Source of the DNA: Sorex araneus
Taxonomy: Eukaryota; Chordata; Mammalia; Eulipotyphla; Soricidae
Direction: 5' to 3'
DNA length: 64,000 bases
NCBI RefSeq assembly: GCF_027595985.1
Contig: NC_073303.1
Span: forward strand, 364,628,517-364,692,516
Positions within the stretch are counted from its first letter, which is position 1; every line of letters begins with the position of its first letter. This document shows positions 33,085 to 44,336 of the stretch, in pieces. The notes beneath the pieces are model-generated. The model saw nothing but the letters and a program-made list of their open reading frames with translations. It was not told where the DNA came from and searched no databases. The position numbers and the translations under genes are program-made.

Positions 33085-33218
33085 TTTGTTTGTTTATTTT
33101 GCGTTGGTTAGGGGGGGGGGGATCACACCCAGTGGTGCTCAGGCTCCGCGCTAGGGGTTGCCCCGTGGGTGCTGGAGATCAAACCTGGCCTCCTGCGTGC
33201 AAAACCTGCTTGGCCGAT
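33085..33218 (-). mobile_element. Type A SINE, 5' part short
   Basis: GATCACACCCAGTGGTGCTC and TGCTGGAGATCAAACCTGG recognisable. Confidence 0.65.
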
Positions 33219-33289
33219 GAGCTCATGCTGGCAGCGCCCAGGCCTCCCTGTGGGAGACTCCTTCCATCCCCAGCTCCGCGCACAGCAAA

Positions 33290-33460
33290 ACCGGATCCCC
33301 AGTGGGCGAGGTGCCGGCCTTGCTCACGACCACCGGGACCTGGGTTGTATCCCTGGCACCTTGTTTGATCCCCCCGCCCCCTGCCTGCCAGGAGTGAGGG
33401 CTGAGCACAGAGCCAGGAGTCAGACCTGAGAACAGCCAGTTAAGAATCCAAAACAAAGAG
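33290..33460 (+). mobile_element. Type A SINE, old
   Basis: TGCCAGGAGTGAGGGCTGAG and GAGCCAGGAGTCAGACC body. Confidence 0.6.
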
Positions 33461-33858
33461 GGGGAGAGAAGGGGGGGACACCCCTCCCCCTAAAACCAAA
33501 ACAAAATCTTTAGACACTGACAACAGAACCGAGGTCACTTAAGGGTAGGGAGGGAAAAGGAAGGGCCCTATCAACCTTTAAGTCTGACCTTCTTAAACTT
33601 CTGCCATTTGTTTTTCCTTGGAGAAATTCTTTAATGAAACCCAGGGATCTAGGTATAGAAAATGGACAAATCAAACATTTACCAATAATAAATCATAGAG
33701 AAATTGATCTTGCAATGAATTTGTCTATGTTTTGAGACCCCCCTGCCCCGCATCCCATAGTTTCAGAAGCTGGGCTCCTAGTGGCCGATGGTGAGTGGCA
33801 TTGTGGAGGTGACTTGGTAGGATGGCACTGTGCCCCTAAGGCACAGACACATGCTCAC
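33461..33858. other. WDR7 intron 1, no feature seen
   Basis: Nothing recognised beyond a GGGGGGACACCCCTCCCCC quasi-palindrome at about 33474-33492. Confidence 0.4.
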
Positions 33859-34036
33859 CTTTTTTTTTTCATTTTGAGTCACATCCGGTGGTGCTGAGGA
33901 CTTAGTCCTGACTCTGTGCTCAGTGGTCACTGCTGGTGGTGCTTGGAGGGCCACATGCTGTGCCAGGACTGAAACGGGCTTGGCTCTATGCAGGGCAAGT
34001 GGCTTCCCTCCTGTGCCCTCTGTTAGTCCCTGCCTA
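33859..34036 (-). mobile_element. Type A SINE, old
   Basis: T-rich start, GAGTCACATCCGGTGGTGCT; head decayed. Confidence 0.7.
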
Positions 34037-34804
34037 GGGCCTTTTTTTCATGAAGACCCTTTGGAAACAGAAAAATCTTCAATTGTGGTCAGATTAAATA
34101 GGTTTTCTTTATCTTTAGGGTTTGTACTTTTGAGGTTTGGTTTACAAAGTCACTTCTCCACTTCTGTGCCACAAAGTTACTCCCCTATTTTATCTCCTGC
34201 TCGATTCATCGTTGTCCTTCACGCGTGTACGCCTTTGACCATTCGGAATCTGTTTTTCGTATCCCACAAGGTAGAGTTCGGGTGTCTCTTCCCCAAAGCC
34301 TGCGGGCTTTCCTCTTGCCAGTCTCTCCTTGCCCCTCACACGGAGGTGAAACGCTTCCTGCCCACTCAGTTCTCACAGTCTGTTCTGAACACTGTGTCTT
34401 GTTCCTTTGGTTTATGTGTTTGCTCTTGTTTATAGCCCGTTGGTATTTTAATACTGTAATTTGGTAGTGTTTTCCTCACATTAATAATCCTAGTTGTATT
34501 TGTTTTGTTTTAGCTTGCATACATTTATAGGAAGTCACAAGCATAGCAGAAAAAAGATCTGGTTTCCCCAACCTGCTTCTGCTTTACATGACTACCCATT
34601 TATCCCCAGTAGTTATATCTTATACAGCTAGAGTTCTCAGCCACTTGAGAGCTATGTGGATGCCTGTAATCACCAGTGCAATCAAATCTGGTAAGTTCCA
34701 TGCTCAGAGAGGTGTTCTAGGCCCATGCATCTCTCTTTCCTGACTTCCTCTGCTCTCTGCTAACTGCAAAGCAATGTTCATTCATTATAGTTTTATCATG
34801 ACAA
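34037..34804. other. WDR7 intron 1, mostly unassigned
   Basis: 34500-34700 has an L1/HAL-like feel (GTTTCCCCAACCTGCTTC) but is not convincing; the rest is unassigned. Confidence 0.3.
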
Positions 34805-34956
34805 GAATGCTGGAGTTAAGGCCCTAGCTAAGGAGTTAAGGCACTTGGTGACCTGGTTCCTAGGACCCCGCATCATCCCCGGTGCACTGCCAGGAGTGAT
34901 CTCTGAGCACAGAACTAGGTCTTCAGCCCTAAGCATGACCGGGTGTGGCATCTAAG
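34805..34956 (+). mobile_element. Type A SINE, old
   Basis: CTGCCAGGAGTGATCTCTGAG body, TGACCGGGTGTGGC end. Confidence 0.6.
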
Positions 34957-34999
34957 ATGCTATCTAGTTGGAATTATACAGTTTATGACTTTTATTTAT

Positions 35000-35201
35000 T
35001 GTTTGTTTGTTTGGGGGCCACACCTGGCCCTGCTCAAAACTTACTCCTGACTCCGAGCTCAGGAATTACTCCTAGCTAGGCCCATGGGACCATTGCCCAT
35101 GGGTACCAGACCAGGAATTGAACCTGAGTCTGCTGCATATAAGGCAAGTGTCTGAGCCACTATACTGTCTGCCTTACCCTCTGTACTATCTCTCTAGCCC
35201 C
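35000..35201 (-). mobile_element. Type A SINE in the L1
   Basis: Contains a small tandem duplication near the head (CTATACTGTCTGCC/CTGTACTATCTCTC). Confidence 0.8.
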
Positions 35202-35455
35202 AGGATATGACTTCTAAGGGTTGAGATTCCTCCAAATTGTTGCATCATTTGAGTTCTGGTGTTTGGTATCTATGTATTATCACTCTTGAACCATTCACTG
35301 GGACTGGGGAGGCCGTTTCTACTTTTGGATGTTGCCAGAACAGCTACCCTTTTTGTGAATTTTTTTTTTTTGTGACTATTTTCATCTTTTCTGGTATAGA
35401 GGACTAAGAATGTGACAGCTGGGTAATGGTATGTTATTGAGGAAAGTGATAAGAC

Positions 35456-35640
35456 TTTGTTTTTGTTCTGGGGCCACACCAGCAGTGTCCAGGGGTTGCT
35501 CCTGGGCTCTGCACTCAGGGATCACTCCTGGCAGTGCTCGTACTCGGTGCTTGGTGAACCACACAGGATGCCTGGGATCGAACTCAGGTTGGCCGTGTCC
35601 AAGGCAAGCGTCCTGCCTGCTGTACTTTTGCTCAGACCCC
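35456..35640 (-). mobile_element. Type A SINE in the L1
   Basis: Near-complete; ends CTTTTGCTCAGACCCC. Confidence 0.85.
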
Positions 35641-35750
35641 AAAAGTGACAAAATTTGTTTGGATGTGGCAGTATCATTTTATTTTCTCTCTGGCAACATG
35701 TAAGAGATTGTCTCAGCGTTCTTGCTGGCATTTAATATTATCACTTAAAA

Positions 35751-35900
35751 ATTTTTTTTTTGAGTCTGTTTTTGGACCACATCTGGTGGTATTCAAGAAC
35801 AAACACCTTACTAACCATATGCGGTACTGGGGATTGAACCAGGGTCAGTTGCACACAGGGCAAGTACCTTGACCCCCACCTGCATGATCTCTCAGACCCC
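35751..35900 (-). mobile_element. Type A SINE in the L1, deleted body
   Basis: Lacks the CTCCTGGCTCTGCACTCAGG block. Confidence 0.7.
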
Positions 35901-36242
35901 AGCACTATATTTTTTTCCATTTTAGCTGTTCTGATAGATGTGTGGTAATACCACATTGTGGTCCTAATTTGCTTTTCCCCAATGTCTCATGATGCCTGGT
36001 AGGGTAAATTCTCCATTCTTTGCCCATTTTCAAATTTGGTTTAGCTATTCATGGATTTTGTTGTTTCTATATATTTTGAAGCTGGAATTTCTAAAAGCAG
36101 CACTACTAGAATTTTGACTGAGGGATCATTGAGCTTATTGATTTATTTTTAGAAGAATCTGCAGCTTTCTATTATTTCAATCATCTTACCCAAGAGCTTG
36201 GTCTTCCATTTTAAACTGCGAAAATAAATTTTTAGAAAAGTG

Positions 36243-36432
36243 TCATAGAGAGAGAAAGCTCAAATGCCAGAACTCTGCTTTGAATGTAGGAGGCCTGGTT
36301 TTGATCCCTGGCACTATAGGGTCCCCTTGAGCACTGCCAGGAGTGACCACCTTTACCGCTTCTACCAAGCACGGGACTAAAATTAGCCCAAAGCACAGCT
36401 GGGAGTGACCCCAAAAGTAAAACCAAAAACAC
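36243..36432 (+). mobile_element. Type A SINE, old
   Basis: TTTGATCCCTGGCACTATAG and CTGCCAGGAGTGACC, A-rich end. Confidence 0.65.
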
Positions 36433-36525
36433 AAAATGAAAAAGAAATAGCCATATGAACAGGAACTATTTTAGATTACTGCTGAAAAGGAAAATGCCAC
36501 TGATTTCCATGGGTTGATAGTATAT

Positions 36526-36706
36526 GTTTTTTGTTTATTTGCTTTGTTTTTGGGTCATACCCAGTGGTGCTCAGGGCCTACTCCTGACTGCACCCAGGAA
36601 TCACTCCTGGCAGGACTTGGGGAACTATATGAGGTGCCAGGGACTGGACCTGAGTTGGCCATGTGCAAGGCAAGCACCCTACCCATTGCACTATCTTTCT
36701 GGCCCC
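36526..36706 (-). mobile_element. Type A SINE
   Basis: Complete; ends ATCTTTCTGGCCCC. Confidence 0.85.
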
Positions 36707-36789
36707 TCATAGTGTATGTTTTAATTGCTTTTAAAATTGAGGTAATTTTGGTGTATCAGAGTTGTTAGAGGTTCTCTGGAGGTTCCCAT

Positions 36790-36974
36790 TTTTTTTTTTT
36801 TTTTTTTTTTGCTTTTTGGGTCACACCAGGCGATGCACAGGGGTTACTCCTGGCTCTGCACTCAGGAATTACCCCTGGCGGTGCTCAGGGGAACCATATG
36901 GGATGCTGGGATTCGAACCCGGGTTGGCCGCGTGCAAGGCAAACGCCCTACCCACTGTGCTATCACTCCAGCCC
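36790..36974 (-). mobile_element. Type A SINE, young, 14-bp TSD
   Basis: TSD CTGGAGGTTCCCAT at 36776-36789 and 36975-36988; T22 tail, consensus boxes. Confidence 0.95.
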
Positions 36975-37118
36975 CTGGAGGTTCCCATTATTGAAGTGCT
37001 GCTGTGCCTCCCTCACTGTCCACTGGACCCTGACAGCCCTTTCCCAGCCTTCCTCTGCCCGGTACCCTTGTTTTTATTGTCAGAAGCCCTTGGTCACACA
37101 CAGGACGTTATTTGTTCC

Positions 37119-37342
37119 CGGACTGGAGCAATAGCACAGCGTGTAGAGCTTTTGCTTTGCATGTGGCCGACACGGGTTTGATTCCTCCACCCCTCTTGGA
37201 GAGCCTGGCAAGCTACCCGTGGCGTATTCGATATGCCAAAAACAGTAACAATAAGTCTCACAATGGAGACGTCACTGGTGCCCGCTCGAGCAAATTGATG
37301 AACAATGGGACGACAGTGGGACAGTGCTACAGTGCCTTCTTC
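37119..37342 (+). mobile_element. Type B SINE, short subtype
   Basis: Only one GGCAAGCTACC block (a deletion between the two direct repeats); tail GGGACAGTGCTACAGTGCC. Confidence 0.88.
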
Positions 37343-37828
37343 GTGTGGACCCTTCAAGCGCTCATCCGGCAGAGGTCTTTCTCCTGGGGACTTACTCTGG
37401 GTAGCTCCTAGCTTCCTAAACTGTGGGTCGCACTCCATGCAGCTCAGTGTGGGGGCGGTGAAGAATTTGTTTAAATACGAATGTATGATTTAGTTTTAGT
37501 AAATATTTTATTTATACACCTGGGATTTTGTAAATCTTTTCAAGGGTGAGAGGGGGTCATAAGAAAGAAGCCCTGAAGTAGCCTGACCCCTCTTCAGTTG
37601 GATCTCGGTGTAGCAGAAGGCAAGATTTCCTCAATGGCCGGGTCTGTGCCACAGTGCATAGAGGCCACGTCTTCTCATCCACTCACCCGTCCTTTGGCGC
37701 CCGGGTTCTTTCCCTGTTGGGCTATTGCAGAGAAGTAGGAATAAATATGGTGGCAGTGAGCACCTGTAGCTCTTTGAATTAGTGCTTCTTGATCTTTGCA
37801 TAGATACCTGGGAATGGCATTGTTTCTG
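37343..37828. other. WDR7 intron 1, no feature seen
   Basis: No repeat or coding signal recognised. Confidence 0.4.
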
Positions 37829-37983
37829 GGTCACACCTGTTGATGCATAGGGGGTCACTCCTGGCACATGCACTCAGGAATTACTCCTGGCCATGCTCAG
37901 GGGACCATATGGGATGCTGGAAATCAAACCCAGGTCGGCCGTGTGCAAGGCAAACGCCCTACCCGCTGTGCTATCACTCCAGC
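37829..37983 (-). mobile_element. Type A SINE, CATG subtype
   Basis: GGCACATGCACTCAGG; flanked by TTGTTTCT/CTGTTTCT; poly(A) lost. Confidence 0.85.
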
Positions 37984-38084
37984 CACTGTTTCTCCTTTTA
38001 TTTTTCTTCATGTTCTACAAGGCAAAGATCAACATCCATAGCATAAATCTTAGTGCTGGTAGAGTTAATCCCAGAAGGAGGTAG

Positions 38085-38163
38085 TCTCTAGTCTTGGGGT
38101 TATTTTCTCAGTCTCTAGTCTTGGGGTTATTTTCTCAGTCTCTAGTCTTGGGGTTATTTTCTT
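38085..38163. repeat. 27-bp minisatellite, 2.9 copies
   Basis: Copies begin at 38085, 38112 and 38139, each TCTCTAGTCTTGGGG..., with no mismatch in the first two. Confidence 0.92.
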
Positions 38164-38170
38164 TATACAC

Positions 38171-38172
<2 letters not shown>

Positions 38173-38209
<37 letters not shown>
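38173..38209. repeat. (TG)18 microsatellite
   Basis: Pure dinucleotide run just after the 27-bp minisatellite and before a SINE fragment. Confidence 0.95.
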
Positions 38210-38211
<2 letters not shown>

Positions 38212-38239
38212 CTGGGGAAGTGTGTGTGTGTCTGTATGT

Positions 38240-38347
38240 GGCGGGGGGTACACCCAGTGCTGCTCAGGGATTACCCTGGCAGGGCTCAGGGAACCATAAG
38301 TGGTGCCAGGCAAGTGCAAAGCAAGTGCCCTATCCCTGTCTTTGTAA
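38240..38347 (-). mobile_element. Type A SINE, deleted body
   Basis: GGGTACACCCAGTGCTGCTC; the (TG)n upstream may be its tail. Confidence 0.65.
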
Positions 38348-39205
38348 CACTTGTTTCATTTATTAGGGCAGATAACGAATACAACACAGGTCATTATGTG
38401 TTCCTATGTGTAGACACTGTGATCCGAATGTCCCTGTAGGATTCGAGCTCAGTGCTGGTGGTTCATTTGCCTTGCTCTGTGTCTGAGACTTGAAGCTCCC
38501 GTGTTAAGAGAACACAGACAAGTTTATGGAAAGGAGAAACCTTGCATCATGACTGCACCCAGAAAGCCCCTGTGCAAGTGGAACTTTTATTTCATGCAAC
38601 GACGTGTATTCATAATAGAGGATATATTTAATTTAATTTGCTTCTTTTGAGGGAGCCACACCCTCAGCCTCTGTGCCACCCCTTTGAGCTATTGCCACAA
38701 CTCTAAGGACTTTAAATAAACAAGCATCTTTTTCAAATTGTGGTGATACTTAATGAAAGTTAAGGGTTTGTTTTTTGTTTCTGGCGTGGGAGGCTTAATA
38801 TTTCCAACATTAAGTTGGAGTCATACTGGAATAACAAAATGTTAGGGTTCTGATCATTCAGAGTCAAGAGAACTTCAGAAGTGCTCAGGGCTGTTCTGTG
38901 GGTAGTGGTCGGAAATGCATGACTTTCAGAACCACTATCTCCTCTTCAGATTAGCAGTTCAAATTTAGGACCCTTCAACTCACTGGAGATTTTGCACTAG
39001 TGTTCTGCACATAAATGTTTCTCTTAGAAATTTGGTTATCAATGTATGCCAGTAATAACAGGTTGATGGTTGATGGAGCGGCCAGTAACCTGCTGTTCTC
39101 ACATTCAGTTTGTTTATTAGGCTGTCTTCTTTTTTTCCTAAATATTTCAAATACAGACAAACAATAAAAACTGCCATTAATGGTACTGGAAAGGCAGACA
39201 TACTT
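38348..39205. other. WDR7 intron 1, no clear feature
   Basis: A possible SINE scrap at 38645-38700; otherwise nothing recognised. Confidence 0.35.
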
Positions 39206-40122
39206 GGTTGTCCATTACTTTGTTTATTGATTAAACAAATATTTGAGTACTTCGTATGTGGCAGGAAATCCAGGCCCTAGGAATACAGTCTGTATCAAAA
39301 GAAACATTAACCATCACCTTCAAGGACTTGTCAGGTGGGAGAGAAGGACAAGAAATAAATAAGTGCCACGTGGCACCGCTAAATGAGTGAGTGCTCTGAT
39401 GGCAGGGTGTGACCCAATACTGCTTGTGTGGTAGATTCTGCTACTTATGACAACCAGGAAAGGCCTCACTGGGGACAGACCCAAGGGAGGTGGGCAATTG
39501 TGACTTAAGGAATTTGGGGGGCGCGGTGGGGGTGAGGGCACTCTTAGCATCTTTGGAGCAAACTTAAGAATCAGTAAGGCTGAGAACCGCTGTCCTGCTG
39601 CAGGACGCACAGCTGCAAGCTGGCTTTTACCGGACTGGGGCAGGAAGCCACGGAAGCTGCTGAGTGGATGTGTGACAGCGTGCGACGGCGTGTAAGAGCT
39701 TCTCTCTGCACGCTCTGCTGAGACTGAGGGGCCAGCGATGGGGACAGGAAGCGCCTGTGTGAGCCCCGGTGGGACATGCTGGTGTTTGGGTGCAGGGTTG
39801 CGTGTGGGGAAGGTGCTGGGACTTGTTGAGTTCTCGGTGAATCTGGAGGATGTCATCAGTCAAGTGATCCGGGACGTGGAACATGTGTGAGGGGGAGTCC
39901 AGGATGATTCTGGGGTCTTTGGCCTTGTGGATTGTGAAAATGAGTTGCCACATACTGAGATGGGGATGACCATTGGTGTAGCTTGTGGGTAAGACCGGGA
40001 CATATGTTGCAACATGTCAAGCTTGAGGAGCTTCTTAGCTGTCCAGATGCTGCCAGAAGTGAGTTTGGAGGGAGAAGAGAGCATGGAGCTAAAGTCGGGG
40101 GGGTCATCAAGCTTAGAGATGG

Positions 40123-40311
40123 GTTTTTTTTTTTTTTTTTTTTTTTGCTTTTTGGGTCACATCAGGCGATGCACAGGGGTTACTCCTGGCTCTGCACTCA
40201 GGAATCACCCCTGGCGGTGCTCAGGGGACCATATGGGATACTGGGATTCGAACCCGGGTCGGCCGTGTGCAAGGCAAACGCCCTACCCGCTGTGCTATCA
40301 CTCCAGCCCCC
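40123..40311 (-). mobile_element. Type A SINE, young, 9-bp TSD
   Basis: TSD TAGAGATGG at 40114-40122 and 40312-40320; long T-tract. Confidence 0.93.
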
Positions 40312-40339
40312 TAGAGATGGTTTTTAAAGCTGGGGTGAG

Positions 40340-40432
40340 GTGTGACTTCCCAGGCCTGCCAGTAGTGACGCAGGAGCACAGAGCCGGGACTCGGCCCTCG
40401 ACATTACCAGGTAGGGCCAATAAACCAGAAAG
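40340..40432 (+). mobile_element. Type A SINE 3' fragment
   Basis: CCAGTAGTGACGCAGGAGCA and GAGCCGGGACTCGGCCC body only. Confidence 0.5.
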
Positions 40433-40693
40433 GAAGAAAGAAAACAGAACCCCAAATCCTCAAATTAAAACCCTCGTTCTTCGTAAATTGTAGACTTGTA
40501 AGATTTATCTATTTCATGTCAACTTTAAAATGTATTAGCATAGAATTACTCATAACTATTTTATAAGTCTATAAACCTGTAGGAAAAGAATAATATACAA
40601 TTTTAGAAAAAGGTTCTATCAGCTTACTGATTTTCAATCTTGTGTAATTCCATGAGGTTAGCATCATTCAATTGTAAATATGTCAGTGTCACC

Positions 40694-40731
<38 letters not shown>

Positions 40732-41647
40732 ATCTCTCATGTGCAATGTAAATAAGCATAATAAGGGAACAACAAATAGCCAAAGGCATCGGAACTGGAG
40801 ATTTTGAATATATTTTATCTGTAGAGCTCAGCTTACCTGGGGGCAGGGGCTGGGGGGGAGGGGCTGGGTGGGTGGGAGGCCCCTGGTGGCGGGGAGCGGG
40901 CACTCTGCTGATGGTGTGGTGCCAGGACAGAGTGTGCCTGGGAAGTGTGCTCAGCAGTGTGGTGAATGGGCAGAGATCACGTAGTTCCTCCAGGTCTCCA
41001 GCTGACAAATGGGGCGGCTGGAACCTTCCCGAATCAGTGTGACTCTCAAGTCGGCCTCCTTTCTGCGTCCCCCGTTGTGCCCTGGAAACTCTCCACGTTC
41101 AGCTTCCAGTCTGGGAAGGCAGAAGTTCTGCTGCTGCTTCTGGGGAGTTTGCTTCGTGACAGCAAGAAATCTCAGAATTCATTTTTGAGCTTTTATGGCA
41201 GCTGAGGCAAGAAGTAGGCATGACTGGAGATGCCTTGAGGTTAGCGGTGGGCGGGGGAGAAAGAAGAAATTGGTCCTCCCAAATAGCATCTGTTTCCCCT
41301 GAAACATTGCTCGGTGGGCATAGTTTATTTTTCAGCTCAGCCATTAGCTCTCGAAAGGAAGGCTGGTTGTCCCTGCACCAGGGCATGAGCAGGGGAGTCA
41401 GGCGGCTTCATGGCAGCTGCACAAATTGGAAGGATGAGTCATATGCCTTAAGAATCTATGAATCATTAAAGAAACTGATTTATTTTTGACCAGATAACTC
41501 CCGTTCTTCAAAACACAGGATTCGTGTGCTCGGGGCTGTGCTAGCGAGAAGTTAATGTGGTCTCTCCTGTTGCCATCTGCTCGTCCCACATGTCCTCTAG
41601 AAGCACAGGAACTTCCTCTTACCAAGCAAATCTCAAAGGGTCAAGTT
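40433..41647. other. WDR7 intron 1, mostly unique
   Basis: (CA)15 at 40698-40728; a G-rich run at 40841-40880; otherwise nothing recognised. Confidence 0.5.
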
Positions 41648-41822
41648 CAGGGCCAGAGCACAGTGCAGGGGAGGCGGGCGCTGGCCTCACACGGGGTCAC
41701 CTGGGTTCTATCCCTGGCTCCCTACTTGGTCCTCCAGCGCCGCCAGGAGAGACCCTGAGCACAGTGTCAGGAAAAAGCCCTGAGCATGTGGCCCCCAGAT
41801 GAAACCAAAACAAATAAGTAAA
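41648..41822 (+). mobile_element. Type A SINE, old
   Basis: GGGTTCTATCCCTGGCTCCC box B and body; tail (AAAT)n. Confidence 0.75.
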
Positions 41823-41937
41823 TAAATGTCAGATTCACAGGGAGTAGATTTTGATGAACTCAGTTCCAGACTATGTCTACTTGAAGACTTAGGAGAATGA
41901 CAAAGAGAATAAGCCTGTCTCCTTCACACCCTTTTAT

Positions 41938-42358
41938 TTATTTAATTTTTTGGGCACCGCTTGCATAGCACAGCGGGTAGGGTGTTTGCCTTGCAGGCAA
42001 CCAAGCCGGGTTCGATTCCTCCGCCCCTCTCGGAGAGCCCGGCAAGCTACCGAGAGGATCTCGCCCACACGGCAGAGCCCGGCAAGCTCCCCATGGCGTA
42101 TTGGATATGCTAAAAACAGTAACAAGTCTCACAATGGAGACGTCACTGGTGCCCGCTCGAGCAAATCGATGAGCAACGGGATGACAGTGACAGTGTGACA
42201 GTGATCGGGCACCGCTTGACGGTGCCCACAGATTGCTCCTGGCTCTGCACCGAGGGCTTCCTAGTGGGCTCAGGGAAGCATAGCAAATGCCGGGCATTTA
42301 ATCTGGGTTGGCCACGTGCAAGGCCGGTGCCCTCCCCACTGTACTATCGCTGCAGCCC
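41938..42358 (-). mobile_element. Type A SINE hosting a type B SINE
   Basis: Halves 41938-41963 and 42219-42358 rejoin at GGGCACCGCTTG. Confidence 0.8.
41964..42206 (+). mobile_element. Type B SINE nested in type A, 12-bp TSD
   Basis: TSD GGGCACCGCTTG at 41952-41963 and 42207-42218. Tail GACAGTGACAGTGTGACAGT. The very low divergence suggests a recent insertion. Confidence 0.94.
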
Positions 42359-43115
42359 CCACTCTCATACCCTTTTAATTCCAGAAACCCCCGATTGGGG
42401 AGAAGCAGCCTGGTGGTTTCTTCCGGGCAGTCAGCTCACTTCTTCCTCTCCGCCAGCTCATTGCCTTCGGAGAGACACAGCCCTAGCCAAGTCGGCCTCC
42501 TGCTCAGTCTTCAGTGTCGGAGGCAAAAGCACATACACAGACCCATGATCTTAGCCTTTTCCTTCATCACATCACACCGTACATTCAGAAACATTCTTTT
42601 GACAAAAGAAAGCTGTAGAAATACTCTGTGAGACCTTGAATAAACCATGAACATCTTAAAAAAACAATTATTTCTTAAAAAAATAATAAAAAATGATTGC
42701 AACTGTGGCAAGGATGATGAGTCATTGAGTGCGCAGCCTCAGCTCCACAGGTAGGCGCCCGTCCCCAGGGGAGAGAATAGGAGCGTGCTTTAGTCCCCGT
42801 CCTGGGGGCGGAGGGTAGGGGGCGGGCAGTGCCCGGGGAGTCGGAAATACACAGATGGAGACAGTGTTGCCTGCCGGGAGCCCTGCGTTCCTGGGGTAGA
42901 AATACATCCCTGCTCTGGCATTTGGGCCTTAGAGAAGCAAGGAGGGAAGATAACCTTGATGGGCAGCCAGATTTCCCCACTCACGCGCTTGACTGACTGT
43001 TTTCTGGCTCTGTGGGATGACAGGGGGGTGCAGGAGGGGGTTAGCGGGATTCCCGTGTCACTCTCCGTGGGGAGTTTTGTTCGAGAAAGCCAGGCTAACT
43101 TTATGATTATCATTA
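42359..43115. other. WDR7 intron 1, no feature seen
   Basis: No repeat or coding signal recognised. Confidence 0.4.
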
Positions 43116-43282
43116 TTTTTTGGTTTTGGGTCATATGCGGCAGTGCTCGCAGCTTGCTCTGGGCTCTGTGCTCAGGGATCATTCCTGACGGGACTCTAGG
43201 GATCACATTGGACGGCTGCGGATTGGGCCCAGGTTGGCTGCGTGCAGGGCAAGTGCCCTCGTGGCTTGCGCCTTCTCTCCAG
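43116..43282 (-). mobile_element. Type A SINE, old
   Basis: GGGTCATATGCGGCAGTGCT, TTCTCTCCAGAC end. Confidence 0.75.
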
Positions 43283-44150
43283 ACGGAGGGTGATCTTTAA
43301 TACCAGTGTGTTTCATGACGTTTCCATTTGTCAGTACAACTGGAATAACCTGTGGAAGGTCCCGTCACGCCGTCACGCAGGGCTTTCCCGTGTCCGGGGC
43401 TGGGATGGCTCTGGCCATGCGTTTGGAGCTCACGGAGCAGTTTCAGCTACGCCACAGAGCAGTGCATTGTTCAGCCGATGGGTCGGACGGTGCAAGGTGC
43501 TGTATTTGCTTTCCTGGTGTTTTCTGGCTGATGCTGGAGTCTCCTCCTCCCCCTGTATGTTTTTCTAGTGCAGAAGAAAAAAAGAAAGAAAAAGAAATTC
43601 TTTTGCTCAGCTGGACACTGCAGCGCTTCGCAGCAGACTGTTATCTGGCTTGCAGGATGCTGAAGTCAGATGCTTGTATCTCATGAAGAAGGTGTGTTAG
43701 TTGTTGCTGCGGAACTTGAAGGCCCCTTGAAGTTCTGCTGGCGGTGCTCCGTGGGTGGGTCTCAGCGTGACCCTGAGACCCTGAGATCTTCCTGTGGCTG
43801 GAAGTTCAAGGTGACGGGTGTCCTTCTCAGGCCTCTGGGGGCTGGCAGGCGGTGGTCTGCTTCCTGTGAGCACTTCCGGCCTCTCTGGGGCAGGGGCCGT
43901 CACGGGACGAGCTCCACTGATAATTGTAGGGGTCTGCTAGTTGCTCCCGAGTCTGACACTGCCCGCCTCCCGTGAGAGGCGGCTGTGGAGGCGGCAACAC
44001 TCCGCGGCATTCTTGCCCCGCTTGAAAGCTGCCTTTCCTTGATCTTGATACCACTGGTCTTTCTCCTTCTCTTCCCTCTTGCTGTCTTGACCGGGGCTCT
44101 CTCAGGCCCAGTGGGTCTCCTTCCTGGAAGGCCTGTTTGAGGCCAGGAAC
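43283..44150. other. WDR7 intron 1, no feature seen
   Basis: No repeat or coding signal recognised. Confidence 0.4.
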
Positions 44151-44162
44151 TAGTTTTGTTAA

Positions 44163-44336
44163 TTGTTTTTAGTTTGGGGGCCACACCCAATGATGCCCAG
44201 GGGTTACTCCTGGCTCTGCACTCAGGACTTTCTTCTGGCAGTGCTCAGGGGGCCGTATGGGATGCTGAGGACCGAACTCGGGTCAGCCATATGCAAGGCA
44301 AGCGCCCTACCCACTGTACTATCTCTATGGCCCCTA
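44163..44336 (-). mobile_element. Type A SINE, imperfect TSD
   Basis: Flanked by GAACTAGTTTT (about 44147) and GAAACTAGATTTT (about 44337). Confidence 0.85.

Larger units (their letters stand above)
34957..36125 (-). mobile_element. Old L1, minus strand, broken by three SINEs
   Basis: Inverse L1 blocks: GAATTATACAGTTTATGAC, CATTCACTGGGAC with TTTCTACTTTTGG, then TTTTAGCTGTTCTGATAG, CACATTGTGGTCCTAATTTG and TTTGCCCATTTT. SINEs at 35000-35201, 35456-35640 and 35751-35900 interrupt it. Confidence 0.65.
39206..40435 (+). mobile_element. Ancient mammalian repeat, family not assigned
   Basis: ACAAATATTTGAGTACTTCG, GGAAGCCACGGAAGCTGC, TTGCCACATACTGAGATGGG and ACATGTCAAGCTTGAG are words I know from a mammal-wide interspersed repeat whose name I cannot give safely. 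A young SINE (40123-40311) interrupts it. The open frame on the minus strand here is a by-product. Confidence 0.5.

Noticed and set aside
31279-33154. Several open frames of 110-203 codons on both strands
   Set aside because: High GC and CpG content suppresses stop codons; the region is the WDR7 promoter and 5' UTR, and no known domain is seen.
39320-39856. 178-codon minus-strand open frame
   Set aside because: It lies within an ancient interspersed repeat and has no recognisable domain.
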